Of a DNA stretch of 64,000 nucleotides, positions 53,804-63,801 are shown one piece after another (position 1 is the first letter of the stretch; each line of letters starts with the position of its first letter). The translations under genes were made by a program, and so were the position numbers. The stretch spans positions 177,501-241,500 of the forward strand of contig CP113924.1 of NCBI GenBank assembly GCA_029391995.1, written 5' to 3'. Below the pieces are notes generated by a model, which worked only from the letters and a program-made list of their open reading frames with translations, searched no databases and was not told where the DNA came from. The stretch is from Streptococcaceae bacterium ESL0729. Lineage in GTDB: Bacteria > Bacillota > Bacilli > Lactobacillales > Streptococcaceae.

Positions 53804-54727
53804 ATGAGTGTTACTGTGCAAAATTTGATTGATAAAATCATGCTTGATGTTGTTTACGCAAGTGAAGATGCCCTTAAAAGGGAAATTACAACTGATGATA
53901 TTGAAAGACCAGGTCTTGAAATATCTGGCTACTTTGACTACTACACTCCCGAGCGAGTTCAGGTTATTGGACGCAAGGAGTGGAGCTACATGCAGGAGCA
54001 CACTGGGGAGAACCTTTATGAACTTTTAAAGAAGATTTTTACTCCTGAGACACCTGCAGTAATTGTGGCCCGCGACCTTAAAATTCCTGAGGAGATGGTA
54101 AGGGTAGCAAAAGATCAAGATGTTGCTCTTTTACAATCAAAGGATGTAACGAGCCGTTTGTCAGCAGCCATTACTACCTATCTCTATGAAAAATTAGCTG
54201 AAAGATTTACTGTCCACGGGGTACTCATGGATATCTTTGGGACAGGAGTCTTGATTCAGGGGGCAAGTGGGATTGGTAAAAGTGAAACAGGACTTGAATT
54301 AGTCAAAAGAGGGCATTCTCTAATTGCAGATGACCGTGTTGATGTTTACCGTAAAAGTGAGTTTACCTTGATGGGAGAGCCTGCTGAAATTTTACGCCAT
54401 CTGATTGAAATTCGCGGAGTTGGGATTATTGACATAATGACCCTCTTTGGGGCTGGGTCAGTTAGGGATTCAAGCGAGGTGAACCTAGCAGTAAATCTAG
54501 TTCCCTATGCTAATGACGACGAATATGACCGTTTGGGGAATGGGACAAGCATTTTAAAGCTTGCTGATGTTGAAATTCCACAAATCAGTATACCGGTTAA
54601 GACTGGCCGAAATATTTCAGTCATCATTGAGGCTGCGGTCATGAATTTCCATGCTAAAAATATGGGATATGACGCTACTAAAATGTTTGAGGACCGCCTG
54701 ACCAACCTTATTGGAAAAAATAGTTAG
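53804..54727 (+). CDS. hprK: HPr kinase/phosphorylase
   Basis: 307 residues, SD AAGGAGAAG. The C-terminal kinase domain carries the P-loop [11 protein letters not shown] (153-163), the catalytic His138 region and the signature [20 protein letters not shown] (about 202-221). It phosphorylates and dephosphorylates HPr at Ser46 and so drives CcpA carbon catabolite control. It is operonic with lgt (9-bp gap), as in most Firmicutes. Confidence 0.97.
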   Translation: MSVTVQNLIDKIMLDVVYASEDALKREITTDDIERPGLEISGYFDYYTPERVQVIGRKEWSYMQEHTGENLYELLKKIFTPETPAVIVARDLKIPEEMVRVAKDQDVALLQSKDVTSRLSAAITTYLYEKLAERFTVHGVLMDIFGTGVLIQGASGIGKSETGLELVKRGHSLIADDRVDVYRKSEFTLMGEPAEILRHLIEIRGVGIIDIMTLFGAGSVRDSSEVNLAVNLVPYANDDEYDRLGNGTSILKLADVEIPQISIPVKTGRNISVIIEAAVMNFHAKNMGYDATKMFEDRLTNLIGKNS

Positions 54728-54736
54728 GGAGGTTTT

Positions 54737-55522
54737 ATGCTCTTATCAATTAATCCCATAGCCTTTAAACTAGGTCCTGTTCAGGTACACTGGTATGCTA
54801 TATTCATAACCTTGGGGGCCGTTTTAGGGGTTCTTTTGGCCATGAAAGAAGCACCCAAGAAGAAGATTAAGGCAGATGATGTTTTAGACTTCATCCTTCT
54901 AGCCTTTCCCATCTCAATCATCGGGGCAAGAATCTACTATGTCGTTTTTGAATGGTCTTACTACAAGGACCATCTATCAGAGATTATTGCCATTTGGAAT
55001 GGGGGGATTGCCATCTATGGTGGACTTTTAACAGGCCTTCTGGTCCTGATTGTTTACTGCTACTATAGGATGATAAATACCTTAGACTTTCTTGATGTGA
55101 TAAGTCCCAGCCTTTTTATTGCTCAAGTTATTGGTCGCTGGGGGAATTTCATTAATCAAGAGGCTTACGGGCGTGCTGTATCAAATCTTAATTATCTACC
55201 AAAATTTATTAGGGAGCAGATGTTTATTGATGGTTCCTACCGAATACCGACCTTTCTTTATGAAAGCCTTTGGAATCTGCTTGGTTTTATCATAATCATT
55301 GGTCTAAGGGCTAGAAAAAACTTCCTAAGGCGGGGTCAAATATTTGCCTTTTATCTAAGTTGGTATGGTTTTGGTCGCTTCTTTATCGAAGGCATGAGAA
55401 CGGACAGTCTGATGCTTGGAGGTCTTAGGGTATCCCAGCTGGTTTCTATTCTTATTTTCTTGACTGGACTTTTAATTATGATCTACCAGGCAAAAAAGAA
55501 AAGTAAATATTATCAAGGATAG
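54737..55522 (+). CDS. lgt: phosphatidylglycerol--prolipoprotein diacylglyceryl transferase
   Basis: 261 residues with SD GGGAGG and about seven helices. The Lgt signature [14 protein letters not shown] (about 134-147; Arg and Asn essential) and HWYA near the N terminus are present. It adds diacylglycerol to lipobox cysteines, for instance that of the iron-compound lipoprotein in this window. Confidence 0.96.
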   Translation: MLLSINPIAFKLGPVQVHWYAIFITLGAVLGVLLAMKEAPKKKIKADDVLDFILLAFPISIIGARIYYVVFEWSYYKDHLSEIIAIWNGGIAIYGGLLTGLLVLIVYCYYRMINTLDFLDVISPSLFIAQVIGRWGNFINQEAYGRAVSNLNYLPKFIREQMFIDGSYRIPTFLYESLWNLLGFIIIIGLRARKNFLRRGQIFAFYLSWYGFGRFFIEGMRTDSLMLGGLRVSQLVSILIFLTGLLIMIYQAKKKSKYYQG

Positions 55523-55583
55523 TTTAAATTTGCTATAATGAAAAAAGTAGATTTAGCCCTTTGGGCTTAGATGGGAGGCTTGT

Positions 55584-56024
55584 GTGGAAAATATTGCCTT
55601 ATGGATTATTGTTGGTGCCGTTCTTGTTTTGGTAGCTTTTGTCGCCGCTTTAATCGTCTACCTAATCGGATTTATTAAAAAAATATCGAAAATGGCAGAT
55701 GAGGTTACAGGAGCAGTCAATTTACTTGCAAGTGACGCAGATATCTTGATGGGACAAACGGATCAACTTTTGGCAAAAACTAACCTTCTCATGGACAATG
55801 TTAATGAGAAGATGGATACTGTAGATCCTTTATTTCATACTGTGGCAGACTTGTCAGTTAGCGTTTCAGACATCAATGAAAAGGGACAAGATTTTGTATC
55901 TCGCTTCAATTCAAATGCGGCAAGCATTGGGAAGGCTGGGACCATTGTTACAGTTGGTCGGGCTGCAAGCAAGATTTTAAAGGGTCGAAAGAAAGTTTCT
56001 AAAAGAAAAAAGGAGGAAAAGTAG
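55584..56024 (+). CDS. DUF948 membrane protein
   Basis: 146 residues, start GTG 55584 after GGGAGG. One N-terminal helix (about 5-33), then a helical tether (EVTGAVNLLASDADILMGQTDQLLAKTNLLMDNV) and a basic C terminus (KGRKKVSKRKKEEK). These proteins are found with YtxH and are often stress-related. It shares an operon with the next gene (adjacent, no gap). Confidence 0.85.
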   Translation: MENIALWIIVGAVLVLVAFVAALIVYLIGFIKKISKMADEVTGAVNLLASDADILMGQTDQLLAKTNLLMDNVNEKMDTVDPLFHTVADLSVSVSDINEKGQDFVSRFNSNAASIGKAGTIVTVGRAASKILKGRKKVSKRKKEEK

Positions 56025-56585
56025 ATGGCTAAGAAATCAGGATTTTTAACAGGTGCTTTATTTGGAGCTGCTCTTGGAGCAGTTGGAGCCTACCTTACTG
56101 CCAGCAAGAAGGGTGAAGAATTAAGGGAAGACTTGCGTGAAGAGTTCAACGAGTACAAGGAAGACCCACAAGGAAAGCTTAATGAATTAAAGGATGTAGT
56201 TATTGACAAGGCTTATGTGGCCCGTGACTTTGCTGAGGATAAGTACATTGAGCTTCGTGAGGCCATTGACAATGGTGATATTTCAGTTGATTCAGCTGTC
56301 CAATTTTTGAATGAGAAAAAAGCTGAAGCCATTGAAGAATTTAGAAAAATTAAGGCGGATGTTGAATCTTCTGATGAAGAAATCGTTGAAGACCTCAAGG
56401 AGGAAGGCCTTGATTTTGAATTAGAGCTTGAAAAATTTGTTGATGACAAAAAAGAAGAAGGTCAGGAACTTAAGGATCGACTAGAAGAGAAGGTTCTTGA
56501 AACTGAGGATCGCATTAAGGAAAAAGCTTCTGAGCTCAAAGAAGAAGGCAAAGAAAAATTCACTCGTTTTAGAAGTGAAAAATAG
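56025..56585 (+). CDS. YtxH-like protein
   Basis: 186 residues starting at the base after the preceding stop, SD AAGGAGG. The glycine-zipper membrane helix GFLTGALFGAALGAVGAYLTASKKGEE (5-31) is the YtxH mark. The rest is one long, strongly acidic/basic helix rich in Glu and Lys, longer than usual for the family. Probably a membrane-bound general stress protein. Confidence 0.85.
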   Translation: MAKKSGFLTGALFGAALGAVGAYLTASKKGEELREDLREEFNEYKEDPQGKLNELKDVVIDKAYVARDFAEDKYIELREAIDNGDISVDSAVQFLNEKKAEAIEEFRKIKADVESSDEEIVEDLKEEGLDFELELEKFVDDKKEEGQELKDRLEEKVLETEDRIKEKASELKEEGKEKFTRFRSEK

Positions 56586-56605
56586 ATGATTTAAAATAAG
56601 TAATA

Positions 56606-56645
56606 TAAGAAGGGCTCCAGATTTAATCTGGGGTTCTTTTTTTGG
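56606..56645 (+). terminator. terminator after the YtxH gene
   Basis: GAAGGGCTCCAGATT / AATCTGGGGTTC with mismatches and seven Ts. Confidence 0.75.
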
Positions 56646-56721
56646 GGAAAATAAAAAGAACCCAGCCTCAAGATTCAGAGGACAAGTCCTTTAATGAGCC
56701 TTTAGGGTATTATCCTAAAGT

Positions 56722-56889
56722 TTAGCGGGAAATACGTTTGCGGGCTGCTTTTTTGCGATTTTCATTGATGAACTCTTCTTTTTCAAGCTCTGGATCAATG
56801 AATTTCTTTTTGGCAGCGAGAGCCCCAGCTACTGAAACTGCTACAGTTGAGGTTACACCTGCAAGAACACCCTTGACAAATTTATTCAT
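56722..56889 (-). CDS. DUF3042 small protein
   Basis: 55 residues, start ATG at 56889 after GGAGG. MNKFVKGVLAGVTSTVAVSVAG is a glycine/alanine membrane helix, followed by KKKFIDPELEKEEFINENRKKAARKRISR. The sequence fits DUF3042, a short family of lactic acid bacteria with unknown function. It lies divergent to miaA in a gap of 350 bp. Confidence 0.85.
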   Translation of the reverse strand: MNKFVKGVLAGVTSTVAVSVAGALAAKKKFIDPELEKEEFINENRKKAARKRISR

Positions 56890-56934
56890 TTTGAATACCT
56901 CCGATATGTGTTATAGTTATATTATCTTAAAAAA

Positions 56935-57849
56935 ATGGAAAAATATCAAATGAAAAACAAATTATTAGTCATTGCAGGTCCTACTGCCGTCGGAAAAACA
57001 GCCCTTGGAATAAAATTAGCCCAGATTTTTAATGGGGAAATTATCAATGGGGATTCCCAGCAGGTCTATCAGGGCCTTGATATTGGTACAGCTAAGGCAA
57101 GTCGTGAAGAGCAGGAGATGGTTCCTCATCATTTGATTGATGTAAAAAGGATTGACGAGGACTTTTCAGCCCATGATTTTACCAGCCAGGCACGAAAGCT
57201 GATTGATGACATAAGTTCCAGGGGAAAAGTTCCAATTATTGTTGGGGGGACTGGTCTTTATTTACAGGCCCTTTTGGAAGGTTATCATTTGGGCGGATCT
57301 GATAATCATGATATGATGAGGGCAAGGCGTGAGGAACTTGAACTTATGGATGACCAAGGTCTTGAGGAAATTTTTAAAAAGGTAGGTCTTAGTCTTCCTG
57401 AGCCCAATAGGAGAAGGATTATTAGGGAGATTGAAAAGTATGAGCTGGCTACTAACCTTGAAAATAATCCCCTCCCCTATGATAGTTTGATCATAGGCTT
57501 GAATATGGAGCGACCCCTGCTTTATGACCGCATTAACCAGCGGGTTGACTTAATGGTTGATGCTGGGATTTTAGATGAAGCAGGTCTCCTTTTTAAGCAA
57601 TTTCCCCAAGTTCAAGCAACAAGAGCCATTGGCTATAAGGAATTCTTCCCTTATTTTAGGGGGGAGGTTGACCTTACAAGTGCCGTTGAAACAGTGAAGA
57701 AAAATACCAGACATTATGCCAAAAGACAGCTGACCTGGTTTAAAAATCGCATGAAGGTTGATTTTTATGACGTACTGTCAGAGGATTATCCCTCTGCTGT
57801 TTTAAGGGATGTCGAGGTATTCTTACATGAGGAGGATAATCATGATTGA
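56935..57849 (+). CDS. miaA: tRNA dimethylallyltransferase
   Basis: 304 residues from ATG 56935; an ATG five codons later (56950) fits the family N terminus equally well. Neither has a ribosome site, and a -10 (TGT-TATAGT, 56909-56917) implies an 11-nt leader. The P-loop is GPTAVGKTALG (about 14-24). NGDSQQVYQGLDIGTAK binds the tRNA anticodon, and the C-terminal KKNTRHYAKRQLTWF is diagnostic. It adds the isopentenyl group to A37 of UNN-decoding tRNAs. Overlaps hflX. Confidence 0.94.
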   Translation: MEKYQMKNKLLVIAGPTAVGKTALGIKLAQIFNGEIINGDSQQVYQGLDIGTAKASREEQEMVPHHLIDVKRIDEDFSAHDFTSQARKLIDDISSRGKVPIIVGGTGLYLQALLEGYHLGGSDNHDMMRARREELELMDDQGLEEIFKKVGLSLPEPNRRRIIREIEKYELATNLENNPLPYDSLIIGLNMERPLLYDRINQRVDLMVDAGILDEAGLLFKQFPQVQATRAIGYKEFFPYFRGEVDLTSAVETVKKNTRHYAKRQLTWFKNRMKVDFYDVLSEDYPSAVLRDVEVFLHEEDNHD

Positions 57850-59089
57850 AACTGAAGAAAGAAAAGAACGAGTTGCCATTGTGGGAGTTGAAACTGAGGA
57901 GAACTACAAGACTTTTTCAGTATCCATGGAAGAGCTTGCAAGTTTAGTTACAACAGCAGGTGGCGAGGTTATTAGTGAGTTTATCCAAAAGCGTGACCGA
58001 GTTGATGGAAAATATCTGGTTGGAAAAGGCAAGCTTGAAGAAATCAAGGAGGGCATTGAGGCAGATGAGATTGATACGGTTATCTTTAATGACCGCTTAA
58101 GCCCAAGGCAAAATATGAACCTTGAAGAACTTTTAGAGGTCAAGGTTATTGATAGGATGCAGCTGATCTTGGATATCTTTGCCTCTCGTGCAAAAAGTTA
58201 TGAGGGCATGTTGCAGGTTGAGCTGGCCCAGTTAAAATATATGCTTCCAAGGCTTGTTGGAAAGGGAATTGCCCTTAGCCGTCAAGCAGGTGGTATTGGT
58301 AGTAAGGGTCCTGGGGAAAGCCAGCTTGAGATGGACCGCCGTTATATTAGGACTAGAATTGAAAATATTGAAAAATCCTTGAAAAAGGCTGAGAAAACTC
58401 GTCTCAACATGCGTCAAAAACGCCAAAAATCAGGAATTTTTAGGATTGGGTTAATTGGCTACACCAATGCTGGTAAGTCAACCATCTTTAATGTTTTGAC
58501 TGATAAAATTCAATATGAGAAAGATGAGCTTTTTGCAACCCTTGACGCCACAACGAAAGATTTCAGCTTAAAGGATGATTTTATTGCTACCTTGACTGAT
58601 ACTGTTGGATTTATCCAAGATCTTCCAACGGAGCTTGTTAATGCCTTCAAGTCAACCCTTGAGGAAAGTTCTGATGTGGATCTTCTAATTCATGTTATTG
58701 ATGCAAGTAATCCTGATCATCAGATTCATGAAGATACCGTTAAAAAAATAATGGCTGACTTGAAAATTTCTGACATTCCAGTCTTAAATGTCTACAATAA
58801 GGCTGATTTAATTAAGGGTGATTTTACTCCTGATGCCTATCCAAATATTTTAATTTCAGCTAAAAACAAGGATGACGTAAAAAAACTTAAGGATAAGATT
58901 GTTGAGAGAATCGAAGAAATCTTTGAAAAATTTGCCATTAAGGTACCTTATGCGGATGCTTATAAGCTAGCAGATCTTGGGAAAGTCGCCTTGATTGACG
59001 ACATGAAGGAGCTAGAAGATAGCTATGAAATCCGCGGATCAATTGCTAAAAATCAGGAATGGAGAATACAAAACTATGAGTTTATTTAA
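57842..59089 (+). CDS. hflX: ribosome-splitting GTPase HflX
   Basis: 415 residues from ATG 57842, with GAGGAGG just upstream and 8 bp of overlap with miaA. An N-terminal HflX domain (about 8-110), a coiled coil with GGIGSKGPGESQLEMDRR (about 152-169), then the GTPase with GYTNAGKST (about 205-213), DTVGFIQDLP and NKAD. It rescues stalled ribosomes under heat or antibiotic stress. Confidence 0.96.
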   Translation: MIETEERKERVAIVGVETEENYKTFSVSMEELASLVTTAGGEVISEFIQKRDRVDGKYLVGKGKLEEIKEGIEADEIDTVIFNDRLSPRQNMNLEELLEVKVIDRMQLILDIFASRAKSYEGMLQVELAQLKYMLPRLVGKGIALSRQAGGIGSKGPGESQLEMDRRYIRTRIENIEKSLKKAEKTRLNMRQKRQKSGIFRIGLIGYTNAGKSTIFNVLTDKIQYEKDELFATLDATTKDFSLKDDFIATLTDTVGFIQDLPTELVNAFKSTLEESSDVDLLIHVIDASNPDHQIHEDTVKKIMADLKISDIPVLNVYNKADLIKGDFTPDAYPNILISAKNKDDVKKLKDKIVERIEEIFEKFAIKVPYADAYKLADLGKVALIDDMKELEDSYEIRGSIAKNQEWRIQNYEFI

Positions 59090-59771
59090 GTGGGTCGACC
59101 TTGCTCTTAAGTATGGCGGCTACATGGAAATGGACAAACCCCTCCTGGCTAATAGGCTAAATTTATTAGCCAGTGACCAGGAAAAATTGGCTCTTGTGAC
59201 ACCGCCAGCTAGTGTTGTCAACGCTTATTTTTCAGAGCTTTACCAGAAAAAAAGTCCCCAGGATGCCTTGGATTATTTCTTGGATCTAAGTAGGGCCTTA
59301 AATAACTTTAATGCGGAGCCTGATTTTAGGCAGGAGGGTGATGAAAATTACCCTTCTTACCGTTTTATCAGGCTTAATCTGCAAAAGCTGTCATATGGCT
59401 TTGTTTTCACAAATGACAGAGGAGATGCCCTGGTCTTTCCAGAAGATAGGACTAAAAAGCCTGAGGATGCTATTTTCTTACAGCTAGCAAATCTTTTTCC
59501 AGGCTACGGAGTTTTCTGGAAACCCGAAGAGAGTGCGATTAAAGTTCAACCCATGGATGAATTTTCTGAAGAAGTTATTAATGAAAAAATTTTAAATGAC
59601 TTTCCTAATTCTAAGATTTTTTACCACAAATCTTATGTGCTAGTAGAATCAATGAAATTTGACGAATTAACTGGTCTAAGCCAGCTTCTTGGTGCAGGGT
59701 GTGACAAAATTTTACTACTGGATAGGGATACAAATGGAGATGATAAACTTAAGGTTTTTTTAAAGCCTTAG
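59076..59771 (+). CDS. uncharacterised cytoplasmic protein
   Basis: 231 residues from ATG 59076, which overlaps the hflX end by 14 bp with GGAG further back. The sequence is soluble and rich in aromatic and acidic residues (SLFKWVDLALKYGGYMEMDKPLLANRLNLL, SYRFIRLNLQKLSYGFVFTNDRGDALVFPEDR). I do not recognise a family. Coupling to hflX suggests a conserved operon position rather than a shared function. Confidence 0.7.
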   Translation: MSLFKWVDLALKYGGYMEMDKPLLANRLNLLASDQEKLALVTPPASVVNAYFSELYQKKSPQDALDYFLDLSRALNNFNAEPDFRQEGDENYPSYRFIRLNLQKLSYGFVFTNDRGDALVFPEDRTKKPEDAIFLQLANLFPGYGVFWKPEESAIKVQPMDEFSEEVINEKILNDFPNSKIFYHKSYVLVESMKFDELTGLSQLLGAGCDKILLLDRDTNGDDKLKVFLKP

Positions 59772-59789
59772 ATAAATAAAGGAGGTTAT

Positions 59790-60683
59790 ATGATTTTTTT
59801 ACTAGTTGTACTTGGATTTCTAGCAGTTCTTTTTCTAGCTGCAGCAGGTAGTTTATTTTATGTTGTTAAACAAGAGACAGTTGCCATTATTGAACGCTTT
59901 GGTAAATTTCAAAAGGTGTCAGCTTCAGGGATTCATGTAAGGCTTCCCTTTGGGATTGACCGAATTGCTGCAAGGATTCAGCTTCGCTTAATTCAAAGTG
60001 ATATGACAGTTGAGACAAAAACACGTGATAATGTCTTTGTACAGATGAATGTGGCTACCCAGTATAGGGTGAGTGAGCAAAATATCACTGATGCCTACTA
60101 CAAGCTTATGAACCCAGTTGAGCAGATTAGGTCATATATTGAAGATGCCCTAAGGTCTAGTGTGCCAAGGCTTACTCTTGATGAGCTCTTTGAGAAAAAA
60201 GATGAGATTGCCCTTGAGGTTCAACACCAGGTGACTGAGGAGATGGCAACTTATGGGTATGTTATCGTTAAAACCTTGATTACTAAGGTTGAGCCTGATG
60301 CAGAGGTTAAGCAGGCCATGAATGAAATCAATGCTGCTCAAAGGAAGCGAGTGGCGGCCCAAGAGTTAGCTCATGCTGATAAAATCAAGGTGGTTACAGC
60401 AGCTGAAGCTGAGGCTGAAAAAGATAGACTTCACGGGGTCGGGATTGCTGAGCAAAGACGTGCTATTGTTGACGGTCTTGCAGCATCTATTCTTGAGATG
60501 AAGGAAGCAAATGTGAATATTAATGAAGAGCAGATTATGTCAATTTTACTGACCAACCAATATTTAGATACTCTTAATCAGTTTGCAGAAAAAGGAAATT
60601 CAACAGTCTTTTTACCAGCAAGTCCAGAGGGAGTAGAAGATATCAGAACTCAGATAATGACCGCTCTTAGTGCTCAAAAGTAA
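59790..60683 (+). CDS. SPFH/band 7 (stomatin-like) membrane protein
   Basis: 297 residues, SD AAAGGAGG. One N-terminal helix (1-25), then the band-7 domain beginning TVAIIERFGKFQKVSASGIHVRLPF and a coiled-coil region rich in Ala/Glu (HADKIKVVTAAEAEAEKDRLHGVGIAEQRRAIVDGLA, about 195-235). It should oligomerise into a membrane microdomain scaffold. Terminator at 60698-60728. Confidence 0.9.
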   Translation: MIFLLVVLGFLAVLFLAAAGSLFYVVKQETVAIIERFGKFQKVSASGIHVRLPFGIDRIAARIQLRLIQSDMTVETKTRDNVFVQMNVATQYRVSEQNITDAYYKLMNPVEQIRSYIEDALRSSVPRLTLDELFEKKDEIALEVQHQVTEEMATYGYVIVKTLITKVEPDAEVKQAMNEINAAQRKRVAAQELAHADKIKVVTAAEAEAEKDRLHGVGIAEQRRAIVDGLAASILEMKEANVNINEEQIMSILLTNQYLDTLNQFAEKGNSTVFLPASPEGVEDIRTQIMTALSAQK

Positions 60684-60697
60684 TCAAGTAGGCTGGG

Positions 60698-60728
60698 AAA
60701 GAAGATGGGTGATCTATCTTCTTTTTTT
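60698..60728 (+). terminator. terminator after the band-7 gene
   Basis: AAAGAAGAT / ATCTTCTTTTTTT hairpin. Confidence 0.8.
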
Positions 60729-60848
60729 ATTGTTGAGGGTGCTTGGGCAAGGGGGCAGTCGCAGAATTTTATTTGTTATGTTATAATGCAAGAAGCTTAT
60801 ATCCAACTAAGGATACCTATAGAATAAATAAATTTTTTGAGGAGTCTA

Positions 60849-61580
60849 ATGAAGAAGGTCATTTTAATAATTCCAGCCTACAATGAAGAAAAGAGTATTG
60901 TAAATACTGTAAAGATGGTTGAAGATTTTAAAAAAGAAAGGGCTAAAGATCTTAGTTTTATTCTTGACTATGTTGTTATAAATGATGGTTCAAAAGATAA
61001 TACCAAGCAGGTTTTAGAAGAGCACAAGCTAAACCACGTCAATCTAATTCAGAATCTAGGAATCGGTGGTGCTGTTCAGACGGGTTATCTTTATGCCTTT
61101 AGAAATGATTATGATGTGGCTGTGCAGTTTGACGGGGACGGTCAACATGATATTGCAAGCATTGAAGATATCGTTGCCCCTATCTTAAATAATCAGGCTG
61201 ATTTCGTCATTGGCTCTCGTTTTGTCCAGGAAGATCAAGATAACTTTAAGTCGACAGCCGCTAGGAGGATGGGGATTAATCTGATATCACAGGCCATTAA
61301 GCTTGTAACCGGGAAAAGAATATATGACACAACCAGTGGTTACCGGGCAGCAAATCGGGAATTGATTAAGTATTTTTCAGAAAATTATCCCGTTGCTTAT
61401 CCGGAGCCTGAAACCATTGTGCGAGTTATCAAACATGGCAATCGTATCCTAGAGGTAGCGGCTCATATGTTTGAAAGAACTGAAGGTGAGTCAAGTATCA
61501 GTGCCTTAAAATCGGTTACCTATATGATGGATGTTTTAACCTCTATTTTTATCGCAGGACTTATGAAGGAGGTTGACTGA
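60849..61580 (+). CDS. ycbB: family 2 glycosyltransferase, dolichyl-phosphate-glucosyl type
   Basis: 243 residues from ATG 60849 after GAGGAG; a TTG 12 bases earlier precedes that site. ILIIPAYNEEKSIVNTV, VINDGSKDNT and FDGDGQHD (metal site, about 94-101) are of the DPM/GtrB type, which load a sugar on undecaprenyl phosphate. No C-terminal helices. Overlaps the next gene (TGATG). The position before DUF2304 and rmlA matches lactococcal ycbB. Confidence 0.88.
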   Translation: MKKVILIIPAYNEEKSIVNTVKMVEDFKKERAKDLSFILDYVVINDGSKDNTKQVLEEHKLNHVNLIQNLGIGGAVQTGYLYAFRNDYDVAVQFDGDGQHDIASIEDIVAPILNNQADFVIGSRFVQEDQDNFKSTAARRMGINLISQAIKLVTGKRIYDTTSGYRAANRELIKYFSENYPVAYPEPETIVRVIKHGNRILEVAAHMFERTEGESSISALKSVTYMMDVLTSIFIAGLMKEVD

Positions 61581-61948
61581 TGTCTACATTGTTGAGAGTT
61601 GAGATGCTGGCCTTAGCCTTGGGGCTATTTGTATATATAGTTCGAATGATTAACAGGAGCTCCTTTTCACTAAGAAGGTCTGCTCCCTGGATGATTGTTG
61701 GTATTGGAATCTTATTTTTAGCTGCCTTTCCAGGCATAATTGAAAAATTAGCTCATGAATTAGGCTTTGGACTAACCATCAATTTTATCCTTTTTGTTGG
61801 CCTTGTTTTTGTCTTTGTGCTTGAACTCATGAAAACAAGTAGTGATACCAAAAAGGACAATCAAATTAAAGTTTTGATTCAGGAAGTTTCATTGCTGAAA
61901 AAAGAGGTGGAAGATAAAAATTCTAACCATGATTCTAGTGCTAAATAA
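61580..61948 (+). CDS. ycbC: DUF2304 membrane protein
   Basis: 122 residues with three helices (about 4-22, 35-55, 62-90) and a charged C-terminal coil. Translationally coupled to the GT2 gene. DUF2304 proteins accompany GtrB-like transferases and may help present or flip the lipid-linked sugar. Symbol given by position in the lactococcal cluster. Confidence 0.82.
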   Translation: MSTLLRVEMLALALGLFVYIVRMINRSSFSLRRSAPWMIVGIGILFLAAFPGIIEKLAHELGFGLTINFILFVGLVFVFVLELMKTSSDTKKDNQIKVLIQEVSLLKKEVEDKNSNHDSSAK

Positions 61949-62079
61949 ATTTATTATCAAAATTTAAAGATAAATCAAACAAGCTTTAGTGAAAATAAAG
62001 TAAAGATTTTAACGAGATTCGCTGAAAAAAGATAATTATGATATAATCTAAGAGTATAATTTTTGAAAAAGAGGTAAAT

Positions 62080-62946
62080 ATGAAAGGTATTATCCTAGCC
62101 GGAGGTTCTGGCACACGTCTATATCCCCTAACTCGTGCAACAAGCAAGCAACTTATGCCGATTTATGATAAACCAATGATCTACTATCCACTATCAACTT
62201 TAATGTTGGCTGGAATTAAGGACATTCTTATCATCTCTACCCCTCAAGACCTTCCGCGTTTTGAAGAGTTACTGGGAGATGGAAGCGAGTTTGGAATCAA
62301 TCTAAGCTATGCTGAACAGCCAAGTCCTGATGGACTAGCCCAAGCCTTCATTATTGGTGAGGACTTTATTGGAGACGATTCAGTAGCATTGATTCTTGGG
62401 GATAATATCTACCATGGACCAGGCCTTTCTAAGATGCTTCAAAAGGCTGCCTCAAAAGAAAGTGGAGCAACTGTTTTTGGTTACCAGGTAAAAGATCCAG
62501 AACGTTTTGGTGTGGTTGATTTTGATGAAAATATGAAGGCTATCTCTGTTGAAGAAAAACCTGAACATCCAAAGTCAAATTACGCTATTACTGGCCTTTA
62601 CTTCTATGATAATGATGTCGTAGAGATTGCTAAAAATATCAAACCAAGTGCACGTGGTGAGCTTGAAATTACTGACGTAAATGCGGCTTACTTAGAACGT
62701 GGAACACTTGACGTTGAGCTTATGGGGCGTGGTTTTGCCTGGCTTGATACAGGTACACATGAAAGCCTACTTGAAGCAGCTCAATACATTGAGACTGTTC
62801 AACGTATGCAAAACCTTCAGGTGGCAAACCTTGAAGAAATTGCCTACCGCATGGGTTACATTACACGCGAACAAGTAGGTGAACTCGCTCAATCACTTAA
62901 GAAAAATGAGTATGGTCAATACCTACTACGTTTAATCGAGGAATAA
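62080..62946 (+). CDS. rmlA: glucose-1-phosphate thymidylyltransferase
   Basis: 288 residues, SD AGAGGTAA. The nucleotidyltransferase signature [16 protein letters not shown] (3-18) and the product site [19 protein letters not shown] are exact matches to RmlA. First step of dTDP-L-rhamnose synthesis. rmlC starts one base after its stop. Confidence 0.97.
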   Translation: MKGIILAGGSGTRLYPLTRATSKQLMPIYDKPMIYYPLSTLMLAGIKDILIISTPQDLPRFEELLGDGSEFGINLSYAEQPSPDGLAQAFIIGEDFIGDDSVALILGDNIYHGPGLSKMLQKAASKESGATVFGYQVKDPERFGVVDFDENMKAISVEEKPEHPKSNYAITGLYFYDNDVVEIAKNIKPSARGELEITDVNAAYLERGTLDVELMGRGFAWLDTGTHESLLEAAQYIETVQRMQNLQVANLEEIAYRMGYITREQVGELAQSLKKNEYGQYLLRLIEE

Positions 62947-62947
62947 G

Positions 62948-63541
62948 ATGACTAAAGAATTCTTTAATAAACCACTTGCTGCAAGAGAAATTCCTGGTAT
63001 TCCAGGCATGCTTGAATTTGATATTCCAGTCTTTGGGGACAACCGCGGCTGGTTCAAGGAAAACTTCCAAAAGGAAAAGATGATGCCACTTGGATTTCCT
63101 GAAAGCTTCTTTGCCCAAGGAAAACTACAAAACAACGTAAGCTTCTCAAGGAAGAATGTCCTTCGTGGACTCCATGCTGAGCCTTGGGACAAGTACATTT
63201 CAGTTGCTGACGATGGGCGTGTTCTAGGTTCTTGGGTTGACCTTCGTGAAGGTGAAACTTTTGGAAATGTCTACCAGACTGTAATTGACGCCAGCAAGGG
63301 AATTTTTGTTCCTCGCGGTGTGGCAAATGGTTTCCAAGTTTTATCTGACAAGGTTGCCTACAGCTACTTAGTTAATGATTACTGGGCTCTTGAATTGAAA
63401 CCAAAGTATGCCTTTGTCAATTATGCTGACGAGACCCTTGGCATTAAGTGGGAAAATCTTGCCCAAGCAGAAGTATCTGAAGCAGATGAGAATCACCCAA
63501 TGCTTAAGGATGTAAAACCTTTGAAGGCATCTGAGCTTTAA
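62948..63541 (+). CDS. rmlC: dTDP-4-dehydrorhamnose 3,5-epimerase
   Basis: 197 residues. The cupin has FKENFQKEKM, VLRGLHAE (about 73-80, catalytic His) and GVANGFQVLSD, as in RmlC. Its stop overlaps the start of the small gene that follows (TAATG). Confidence 0.95.
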   Translation: MTKEFFNKPLAAREIPGIPGMLEFDIPVFGDNRGWFKENFQKEKMMPLGFPESFFAQGKLQNNVSFSRKNVLRGLHAEPWDKYISVADDGRVLGSWVDLREGETFGNVYQTVIDASKGIFVPRGVANGFQVLSDKVAYSYLVNDYWALELKPKYAFVNYADETLGIKWENLAQAEVSEADENHPMLKDVKPLKASEL

Positions 63542-63801
63542 TGAGGGTTGTTCATCTTAAAACCAAGAGAAAACTTGAGGCTTGGACTGTTCAAACAGAC
63601 ACCTCCTTACCTTTTTGGGCCGAAAACTTCTTTTCTCAAGGTGGCTTTAAATGGAATGGGACCAGGTCTTTGGCTATTAAAAATGCAGGAGGTCTTGTCA
63701 AAATGACAGTGCCTGTCGGGGATGTCATGGTCTTTAATGGCAAGTATTTAAAAGCAGTACCAGCCTACAAGTTTACTCGCGAATATAAGATCTTAGATTA
63801 A
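63541..63801 (+). CDS. ycbD: small protein of the rhamnose cluster
   Basis: 86 residues coupled to rmlC by TAATG. Basic and beta-rich (MRVVHLKTKRKLEAWTVQTD, LVKMTVPVGDVMVFNGKYL). It occupies the place of lactococcal ycbD between rmlC and rmlB. No function is known to me and no motif is visible. Confidence 0.7.
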   Translation: MRVVHLKTKRKLEAWTVQTDTSLPFWAENFFSQGGFKWNGTRSLAIKNAGGLVKMTVPVGDVMVFNGKYLKAVPAYKFTREYKILD